A DNA stretch of 64,000 nt, taken from positions 125,412 through 189,411 of the forward strand of contig JAKVCD010000017.1 in the NCBI GenBank assembly GCA_022446815.1. Reading direction: 5' to 3'. Of this stretch, positions 58,042 through 64,000 are shown piece by piece (position 1 is the first letter of the stretch; the number at the start of each line of letters is the position of its first letter). The DNA is from Planctomycetota bacterium. GTDB taxonomy: Bacteria; Planctomycetota; UBA1135; GCA-002686595. The position numbers were made by a program, and so were the translations under genes. Under the pieces are notes generated by a model. It was given only the letters and a program-made list of their open reading frames with translations, was not told the origin of the DNA and ran no database searches.

Positions 58042-59994
58042 CTAGTTCTGAGGCCAGTCGTCCGTCCTGAACGAAGGTGACGGGAGGCCCTCTGCGTTCT
58101 TGAGGTTCGGCTCGTCAGCTGTGCCCCAGGCGTAGCGCGCGGCGACAGGCGCCTTCACGGCCTCACAAGAGACGACGATGGTGTCTCCATCGATCACGGC
58201 CTCTGCCGGGTGAAAGACCTTGTCCGCCCCAGCGATCGTGAAGTGGCTGGGCGCGCCACCTTCGGCGACCAGACCCCCGTGGACGTGCTCGAAGGAGATC
58301 CGGATCGAGCTCCCCTCGACCTCGTGAGAGGCATACATGGGGCCGGAGTAGACGACGCCCTCCTCGCCGTAAGTGTTGGAGAGGGCCCAGAGAGCGAGCC
58401 TGCGGCCCACCTCCTGCTTGTTGGCCGGGTGGATGTCCTTCGGGTTCCCGATGTCCATCGTCACCGCCATGCCAGTGTTCGGGCTGGAGAGGGTCATGGT
58501 CTGGGCCTCTCTGAGCGCAGCCGCCTGCCCCGTGTCACCGCCGTAGTTGAACGGGGCGATCTGCACGAAGCCGAAGGGGAACTCGCCCTGGCCCCAAGCA
58601 TCCCGCCAGTCCTGAATCATCGCAGGGAACAGCTCTCGGTACTGAGGCGCGCGCCCGCGGTTCGACTCGCCCTGGTACCAGACCGCGCCACGGATGGCGA
58701 AGGGGATGAGCGGCGCGATCATGCCGTTGTAGAGCGCCGTGGGAGAGTTGGCGTGGAAGGAGGCCTGCATCGGGAAGGAGCCGAGGTCGCTGATCGCGAT
58801 GCCCTTCTGATACCGCCACTCGCCCGCGAGGCTGATGGAGAGGTCTTCCGAGAGACCAGCCATGCGCAGCCTCATCGCGTCCGGGCTCCCTCCTAGGGAG
58901 CCGGCGCCGCCGGTGTCTACGACGCAGACCGTGATCTGGGCCTCGGTCCCCTCGACGCAGCCCTCAGGGACGATGTAGCGCCGCTCCTCTTGCCACTTGC
59001 CGTGCTCGGTCGTCTCACCCACGAGCGTGCCGTTCACCCACACGCGGTCCATGTCGTCCGCAGGGCCGAGCTCGAGGACGAGCTTCTTGCCAGACCAAGC
59101 GGCCGGGATCTCCACGTCGCGGCGATACCAGACCGTGCCGTCGAAGTCGCCGAGCCCCACCGTGTTCCAGTTGCCGGGGACGCTCGTCGCGCCCCAGCCG
59201 CTGTCGTCGAAGGAGGCCGTCATCCAGTTTCCGGACCCGCCAGGGCCCTTCTTCTCGAGGCCCTTCCACCAGGCCAGCTGCACGGCAGAGAGGTTCGAGC
59301 CGCCGCCCTCGCGCATCTGCGCGATCTGCTTCAAGGCGCCGCCGAACTCAGGGAAGTTCGCTGCGAGGGTCCCCTCGCTGGTCCATGCCTCAGCCACCGT
59401 GCCGCCCCAGTTGCTGGCGATGAGCCCCACGGGGACGTCGAGGTCCTGATGGAGCTTGCGACCGAAGTAGTAGCCCACCGCGGTGTAGCCGCCGACGGTG
59501 GCCGGCGAGCAGGAGGTCCACTTCCCCTCGCAGTCCTCCTTCGGAGAGGTCGAGGTGACGTTGCGCACGTCGAAGTGTCGGATCATGGGCCAGTTGCCGT
59601 TCTTGATCTCCTCTTCAGGGTTGGCGCTGATGTTCACGCGCCACTCCATGTTGGACTGCCCAGAGCAGATCCAGACCTCGCCCGAGAACACGTTGCGGAT
59701 CGGGACGCGGTTCTTGCCCTGCACCGTGATCTGGTGAGGTCCGCCTGCAGCGGGCGTCGCGACCTTCGTCATCCAGCGGCCGTCAGCGCCGGCCTCCGTC
59801 GTGACGCTCTCGTGGTTCCAAGAGCCGGTGATGGTGATCGTCTCACCGGGATCTGCCCAACCCCAGACGGGAGCCTCTGTGTCTCTCTGGATGACCATGT
59901 GGTCTGAGAAGAGAGACGGCATGCGCACGTCGGCGTGCGCGAGAGACGGGGACAGGGCGAGGCACAGGACGCCGAAGAGGGCAGAGCGGTGCAT
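58042..59994 (-). CDS. Sialate O-acetylesterase family protein, exported
   Basis: The 650-residue SGNH-type esterase has a signal peptide ('LFGVLCLALSPSLAHA'), a leading beta-sandwich ('LFSDHMVIQRDTEAPVWGWADPGE'), and the catalytic Ser motif 'VWICSGQSNMEWRV'. The oxyanion block 'GLIASNWGGTVAEAW' and the final Asp-His 'GNPKDIHPANKQEVGRRLA' complete the site. The middle has a jelly-roll insertion ('VWYRRDVEIPAAWSGKKLVLELGPADD'). It removes acetyl groups from sialic acid or plant/algal polysaccharides. ATG 59994 has GGAGG 6 bases upstream, and the frame further upstream has no signal peptide. It is convergent with the small membrane gene. Confidence 0.92.
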   Translation of the reverse strand: MHRSALFGVLCLALSPSLAHADVRMPSLFSDHMVIQRDTEAPVWGWADPGETITITGSWNHESVTTEAGADGRWMTKVATPAAGGPHQITVQGKNRVPIRNVFSGEVWICSGQSNMEWRVNISANPEEEIKNGNWPMIRHFDVRNVTSTSPKEDCEGKWTSCSPATVGGYTAVGYYFGRKLHQDLDVPVGLIASNWGGTVAEAWTSEGTLAANFPEFGGALKQIAQMREGGGSNLSAVQLAWWKGLEKKGPGGSGNWMTASFDDSGWGATSVPGNWNTVGLGDFDGTVWYRRDVEIPAAWSGKKLVLELGPADDMDRVWVNGTLVGETTEHGKWQEERRYIVPEGCVEGTEAQITVCVVDTGGAGSLGGSPDAMRLRMAGLSEDLSISLAGEWRYQKGIAISDLGSFPMQASFHANSPTALYNGMIAPLIPFAIRGAVWYQGESNRGRAPQYRELFPAMIQDWRDAWGQGEFPFGFVQIAPFNYGGDTGQAAALREAQTMTLSSPNTGMAVTMDIGNPKDIHPANKQEVGRRLALWALSNTYGEEGVVYSGPMYASHEVEGSSIRISFEHVHGGLVAEGGAPSHFTIAGADKVFHPAEAVIDGDTIVVSCEAVKAPVAARYAWGTADEPNLKNAEGLPSPSFRTDDWPQN

Positions 59995-60173
59995 GGGAAC
60001 CTCCGTTGTGTGGTGTGTGGTGGGTGTCGAGCGGAGCGACACATGATTGTCGGCGCGACCCCCCGAAAACAGCAAGCCCGCGGGCCCGTAATCCTCGACC
60101 CAGCCGCGCGTGAGCCTCGCCTTGATCGCCCGACGAGGTGGTTCGAGAATGGTGGTATGCCTCGGGCAACCTG

Positions 60174-60383
60174 ATGAACCTCACGATTCGACATCGCCTC
60201 GCCTGGCTGGGCGGCGCCCTGCTCCTCGCGCTCCACCTCGACTTCTGGCGCGAGCGCGGCACGGAGCTCTACTTCGGCTGGCTGCCAGAGGAGCTCGCCT
60301 GGCGCATCGCCTGGATGTTCCTCGCCTTCTGTTATCTCGTCTGGTTCTGCGGCTCCGTCTGGGTGGAGGACGAGGACTCCTGA
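60174..60383 (+). CDS. Small membrane protein coupled to a sodium:solute symporter
   Basis: The 69-residue protein has two hydrophobic helices ('LAWLGGALLLALHLDFW' and 'IAWMFLAFCYLVWFCGSVW'). It resembles the small DUF3311/YhdT-like subunits that precede sodium:solute symporters such as PanF. The ATG at 60174 is preferred to the frame start 60138, because it yields a clean two-helix protein; its TGA overlaps the symporter ATG as TGATG. Translational coupling is likely. It may stabilise or modify the symporter; this is inference from gene order. Confidence 0.75.
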   Translation: MNLTIRHRLAWLGGALLLALHLDFWRERGTELYFGWLPEELAWRIAWMFLAFCYLVWFCGSVWVEDEDS

Positions 60384-61843
60384 TGGACCCCACGACCTCC
60401 TTCGCCGTCGCCCTCGGCGTCTACGTCCTCCTCGTCCTCGGGGTCGGCGTGATCGCGACGCGTCGCGCGAGCTCCTCCTCGGAGGAGTTCTTCCTCGCGG
60501 GCCGCGGGCTCGGGACGCTCGTCCTCTTCATGGCGCTCTTCGGGACGAACTGCACGGCCTTCGTGCTGGTCGGCATCCCAGGGCAGGCTTACCACGACGG
60601 GCTCGGCGTCTTCAGCGTGAACGCGCCGATCGTCGCGCTCGGGATCCCGCTCACCTTCTGGGCCATCGGCGCGCCAGCTCGCCGCCTCGCGAAGGAGCAC
60701 GGCGCCCTGACCCCAGCCGAGCTCTACTCGCGCCGCTTTGGATCGCGCGCCGTAGGGATCGTGCTCTTCTCCTTCTTCACCCTCTACACCCTGCCCTACA
60801 TGGTGACGGCGATCCGCGGCGCGGCCGTGACCCTCAACGTCGTCACAGAGGGCAGCGTGCCTGAGTGGATCGGCGGCGCGGCGGTGCTCGTCGTCGCGGT
60901 GGTCTACACCTCCCTCGGCGGCATGCGCGCGACCGCGTGGACGAACGTGGTGCAGGGGGCGATCTTCCTCGGCTTCATGATCGCAGCCTTCTTCGTCTTC
61001 TCTGACGGCGTCAGCGGCGGTGAGGGCGTCGGGGGCGCGATGCGCGCCGTCCGCGACCACGACGAGCGCCTCCTCGGCGTCAAGGAGACCGGCCTCTACG
61101 CGCCCGCTGCCTGGACCTCATGGGGCCTCGCGATCTCCCTCACGGTGGTCGCCTTCCCCCACATGCTCGTGCGCCTGATGGCGGCGGACTCCGACCGCAC
61201 CTTGAAGAACATCTGCAGGCTCTACCCCCTCGCCCTCATCCTGCTCTGGGTCCCAGCCGTCATGATCGGCGTCTGGGGAGCGGCCGCCTTCCCCGGGCTC
61301 GAGGGTCGTGAGTCGGACAAGATCTTCTCCTTGATGGTGACGGAGTATCTCCCGCCTGCCCTCTCTGCCGTGGGCTTCCTCGCCGTCCTGGCCGCCGTCA
61401 TGTCGACCCTCGACGCCCAGATCCTGACCCTCGGCTCGATGCTCTCCCGAGACGTCATGAAGCCCTCTCAGGATGAGCGCTCCGACGTCCGCCGCGGGCG
61501 CCTCTTCGGCGTGGTCATCGCGGTCGCCGTCTTCCTCCTCTGGCAGGTCGGCGGCCAGTCGATCTTCTCCCTCGCCTCCGTGGCCTTCTCGGGCTACGTG
61601 ACCCTCACCCCGACGCTCTTCTTCGGCGTGCGCTGGCGGCGCTTCAACGCGCGCGGCGCCCTCACCTCGATCTTCGCGGCCAACGCCGTCTACTTCCTCG
61701 CCCTCAACGAGGCGGGCGGCCTCGGCGGCGCCATGGCCCCGGCCTGGTTCGGCTTCCTCCCCGTCATGTGGGGCTTCCTCGCCGGGATCGCCGGCGCGGT
61801 GGTGGGGACGCTCTCAAGCGCTGAGAGAGCGGTGAAGGCCTAG
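60383..61843 (+). CDS. Sodium:solute symporter (SSS family)
   Basis: The 486-residue transporter has about 13 membrane helices in the LeuT-like SSS fold. It starts 'SFAVALGVYVLLVLGVGVIATRRA', continues with 'EEFFLAGRGLGTLVLFMALFGTNCTAFVLVG' and ends 'MWGFLAGIAGAVVGTL'. The 'ASSSSEEFFLAGRGLG' signature is typical of PutP/PanF-like members. The solute cannot be fixed, but the downstream aldehyde dehydrogenase and amine permease suggest small organic solutes. ATG 60383 overlaps the stop of the small membrane protein by one base (TGATG). Confidence 0.9.
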   Translation: MDPTTSFAVALGVYVLLVLGVGVIATRRASSSSEEFFLAGRGLGTLVLFMALFGTNCTAFVLVGIPGQAYHDGLGVFSVNAPIVALGIPLTFWAIGAPARRLAKEHGALTPAELYSRRFGSRAVGIVLFSFFTLYTLPYMVTAIRGAAVTLNVVTEGSVPEWIGGAAVLVVAVVYTSLGGMRATAWTNVVQGAIFLGFMIAAFFVFSDGVSGGEGVGGAMRAVRDHDERLLGVKETGLYAPAAWTSWGLAISLTVVAFPHMLVRLMAADSDRTLKNICRLYPLALILLWVPAVMIGVWGAAAFPGLEGRESDKIFSLMVTEYLPPALSAVGFLAVLAAVMSTLDAQILTLGSMLSRDVMKPSQDERSDVRRGRLFGVVIAVAVFLLWQVGGQSIFSLASVAFSGYVTLTPTLFFGVRWRRFNARGALTSIFAANAVYFLALNEAGGLGGAMAPAWFGFLPVMWGFLAGIAGAVVGTLSSAERAVKA

Positions 61844-61907
61844 CAGGGCGAAGCGGCGCACTTCCTGTACCCTCAGCACTCCACAGCACGCCAACCAAGG
61901 ACCGCCC

Positions 61908-63272
61908 GTGACCCTCGTCTGCAAGAACCCCTACGACGACTCCGTCGTCTGTGAGCTCCCCTTCGATGACGACGCCTCGCTCGAGGCGAAGCTCTCGGCC
62001 GCGGTCTCCGCGCAGGCAGAGTGGCGCTACGTCCCGCTTGAGGAGCGCATCGCGCGAGCGGTCGCCTGCCTGGACTGGTTCCGCGAGAGCGCCGACATGA
62101 TGGCGGAGGCCGTCGCGAAGCAGATGGGCAAGCCGCTCGCGCACGCACGCGGCGAGGTGAACACGATGCTCTCCCGGGCCGAGCACATGGCCTCCATCGC
62201 GCCCGATGTCCTCGTCTCAGACGTCCTCCCGGCTGAAGAGGGCTTCGAACTCATGACGCACCACGTCCCCCACGGCGTGGTCTTCGACGTCGCGGCCTGG
62301 AACTACCCGCTCCTGATCCCGATCAACGTCGTGTTCCCTGCGCTCCTCGCCGGCAACTCGGTCCTCATCAAGCACTCGGCGCGCACCCCGCTCTGCGGCC
62401 AGCACTTCGAGGAGGCCTTCCGCCCCCTCGGTGAGGGGCTCGTGGCGAACGTCATCGTCAACCACGCGCAGACCTCGGCGCTCATCGCAGACAGCCGCAT
62501 CGGCCACGTCTCCTTCACCGGCTCGGTCGGCGGCGGACACGCCGTGCAGCGCGCCATGAGTGAACGCTTCATCGACGCCGGCCTCGAGCTCGGCGGCAAG
62601 GACCCGGCCTACGTCGCGCCTGACATCGACGTGGAGTTCGCCGCGGCCAACCTCGTCGACGGCGCCTGCTTCAACGCGGGGCAATCTTGCTGCGCGGTGG
62701 AGCGCGTCTACGTCCACGAGTCAGTGCACGCCGAGTTCCTTGAGCGCGCCAAAGCTCACCTCGACGCCTACGTCCTCGGTGACCCCATGGACGACGCCAC
62801 GACGATGGGACCCCTCGCGAACGCGGGCTCCATCGAGACCCTCGAGGCCCACGTCGCAGACGCCCTCTCCCGCGGCGCGACCTGCCTCACGGGCGGCGCG
62901 GCGAGGGACGGTCGCTTCTATGAGCCGACCCTCATCGACGGCTGCCCCAACGACTCAGCCATCATGCAGGAGGAGAGCTTCGGCCCGCTCCTCCCTGTCC
63001 TCAAGGTGTCGAGCGACGACGAGGCCATAGCCCACTTCAACGACACCGACTTCGGCCTCACGGCCTCCGTGTGGACCACCGACCGCGACCGCGCCCGCCG
63101 CTTCGCCGAGCATCACGACACCGGCACGGTCTTCCAGAACCGCTGCGACTTCGCCGACCCCTCGCTCCCCTGGACCGGCTTCCGCGACACCGGTCGCGGC
63201 GCCTCCCTCTCGCCCTACGGCCTCCTCGCCCTCACGAAGCGCAAGTCCACGCACTTCCGCACGGCGCCGTAA
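61908..63272 (+). CDS. Aldehyde dehydrogenase family protein
   Basis: The NAD(P)-dependent enzyme of 454 residues has the catalytic Cys in 'FNAGQSCCAVERVYV', the activating Glu in 'LELGGKDPAYV', the nucleotide-binding 'SFTGSVGGGHAV' and the late 'EESFGPLLPVLKV'. It resembles succinate-semialdehyde dehydrogenase-type members. The start is GTG 61908; the N-terminus is somewhat short, which is common in this branch. It is the last plus-strand gene before the convergent permease and might oxidise an aldehyde formed from an amine brought in by that permease. Confidence 0.9.
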   Translation: MTLVCKNPYDDSVVCELPFDDDASLEAKLSAAVSAQAEWRYVPLEERIARAVACLDWFRESADMMAEAVAKQMGKPLAHARGEVNTMLSRAEHMASIAPDVLVSDVLPAEEGFELMTHHVPHGVVFDVAAWNYPLLIPINVVFPALLAGNSVLIKHSARTPLCGQHFEEAFRPLGEGLVANVIVNHAQTSALIADSRIGHVSFTGSVGGGHAVQRAMSERFIDAGLELGGKDPAYVAPDIDVEFAAANLVDGACFNAGQSCCAVERVYVHESVHAEFLERAKAHLDAYVLGDPMDDATTMGPLANAGSIETLEAHVADALSRGATCLTGGAARDGRFYEPTLIDGCPNDSAIMQEESFGPLLPVLKVSSDDEAIAHFNDTDFGLTASVWTTDRDRARRFAEHHDTGTVFQNRCDFADPSLPWTGFRDTGRGASLSPYGLLALTKRKSTHFRTAP

Positions 63273-63281
63273 CGCCCCCCT

Positions 63282-64000
63282 TCACTCACCGCGGACGGCC
63301 GTCTCTTCCTCGGGGGCGAGGACGAGGTGGTGGCGGCCGTGGAGGGCAAAGTAGAGGAGGCCGAGCGCGTACCAGATGGCCGCGCCGATGACGACCCGCT
63401 GGTAGACCTCGTCGACGATGAAGAGAGCGACCAGGGTCACGGCGGAGATGACGAGCGCGGCCAAGGCGCCGGGGATGCCGACGGGGCTCCGGTAAGGCCG
63501 CTCCATGTCCGGCTTCTTGAGGCGCAGCAGGATGAAGGAGGCCATCTGCAGGATGTAGGAGAGCACCGCGCCGAAGACGGCCATGTTGAGGAGGACCGCG
63601 CCGACCGGGTGATCGTCACCGAGGAGGTGGATCGTGAGCGCGACCGCGTAGCCGAGGGCTGCGCCGACGAGGAGCGCGACCCAGGGCGTCTTCCTCGTCG
63701 AGTGCGTGAGCGAGAGCGCGCGCGGGAAGTAGCCCGCGCGGCTGAGCGAGTAGATCTGCCTGCCGTAGGCGTAGATGATCGTGTGGAAGCTCGCGATGAG
63801 GCCCGCGACGGCGACGAGGGCGAGCGCCTTGCTGCCGACGCCCTCACCAAAGATCGCCTGGAAGCCGAGGAAGAGCGGCTCGTCGGAGTCCGCGATCCCC
63901 GCCGCGCCGGGCGCGATGGCGCTGTTCAAGAAGAGCGTCAGGAAGGCGCAGACGGTGAGCGTCGCGAGGCCGAGGAGGATGCCCCGCGGCATGTCGCGCT
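63282..64000 (-). CDS. APC-family amino acid/ethanolamine permease, 3' part
   Basis: The frame runs to the right edge, so the N-terminal part is missing. About 239 residues are visible, with 'SFHTIIYAYGRQIYSLSRAGYFPRALSLTHSTRKTPWVALLV', which matches ethanolamine permeases of the APC superfamily. At least six membrane helices follow, and the tail is 'HHLVLAPEEETAVRGE'. Ethanolamine or a related amine is the likely substrate. It is convergent with the aldehyde dehydrogenase gene (9-bp gap). Confidence 0.85.
   Translation of the reverse strand, partial: RDMPRGILLGLATLTVCAFLTLFLNSAIAPGAAGIADSDEPLFLGFQAIFGEGVGSKALALVAVAGLIASFHTIIYAYGRQIYSLSRAGYFPRALSLTHSTRKTPWVALLVGAALGYAVALTIHLLGDDHPVGAVLLNMAVFGAVLSYILQMASFILLRLKKPDMERPYRSPVGIPGALAALVISAVTLVALFIVDEVYQRVVIGAAIWYALGLLYFALHGRHHLVLAPEEETAVRGE

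Noticed and set aside
1..64000. Search for transposases, integrases, prophage, toxin-antitoxin or CRISPR-Cas genes
   Set aside because: None recognised; the window looks like stable chromosome.

Overview
The window is a GC-rich, gene-dense chromosomal segment from what is most likely a member of the Planctomycetota, probably marine. The lineage call is inferred from gene content. There is an adjacent DUF1549/DUF1553 haem-binding protein and Tat-exported DUF1501 protein, a DUF1573 lipoprotein, large secreted HEAT and beta-helix proteins, a sialate O-acetylesterase, and a C-type lectin protein with 14 acidic DCxxNGxPDxC repeats and a C-terminal domain I associate with deep marine planctomycetes. 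I see no transposase, integrase, phage gene, CRISPR array or rRNA. Two tRNA genes are present: Ala(CGC) and Asp(GTC). Start codons are often GTG or TTG, and many neighbouring genes overlap by 4 bp (ATGA or GTGA), so operons are tightly packed.

Layout. 1-10.4 kb: housekeeping and RNA modification (MiaE-type hydroxylase, PduO-type cobalamin adenosyltransferase, SpoU/TrmJ-type methyltransferase, threonine dehydratase, Dus, SlyD), followed by a two-gene glycan-tailoring operon (polysaccharide deacetylase and NodU/CmcH carbamoyltransferase). 10.4-25.5 kb: membrane-anchored acyl-CoA dehydrogenase FadE, aconitase, two large secreted proteins of unknown role, the tRNA-Ala and tRNA-Asp genes, RNase D, MazG, QueC, and an unusual Mrp/ApbC ATPase that lacks its CxxC. 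25.6-39.1 kb: a 14-gene minus-strand operon with a divergent two-gene unit. Together they encode an aryl-CoA ligase, enoyl-CoA hydratase, acyl-CoA dehydrogenase, SDR, RidA, thioesterase, kynureninase-like PLP enzyme, thioredoxin-like ferredoxin, creatininase-family amidohydrolase, SAM hydrolase, lipase, a degenerate alpha/beta-hydrolase, a degenerate protein kinase, MetF, and a divergent Old-Yellow-Enzyme-type flavin reductase. The set resembles 2-aminobenzoyl-CoA (anthranilate) catabolic clusters but has no recognisable monooxygenase.

39-57 kb: envelope and surface genes (DUF1573, lectin-repeat protein, PhoD-like lipoprotein, VTC-DUF4956-HlyD operon, DUF1549-DUF1501 pair), with GlnRS and a class V aminotransferase. 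57.3-58.0 kb: two tiny, mutually similar two-helix membrane proteins. Each is followed by a strong intrinsic terminator, and a 14-bp direct repeat flanks the second. 58-64 kb: sialate O-acetylesterase, a small membrane protein coupled to a sodium:solute symporter, an aldehyde dehydrogenase and the C-terminal part of an ethanolamine-type APC permease, which suggests uptake and oxidation of small organic solutes.

The observations most worth following up are the CoA-catabolic operon with its embedded pseudokinase and pseudohydrolase, the Mrp protein whose CxxC region is replaced by an inserted beta-rich segment, and the tandem micro-membrane proteins.
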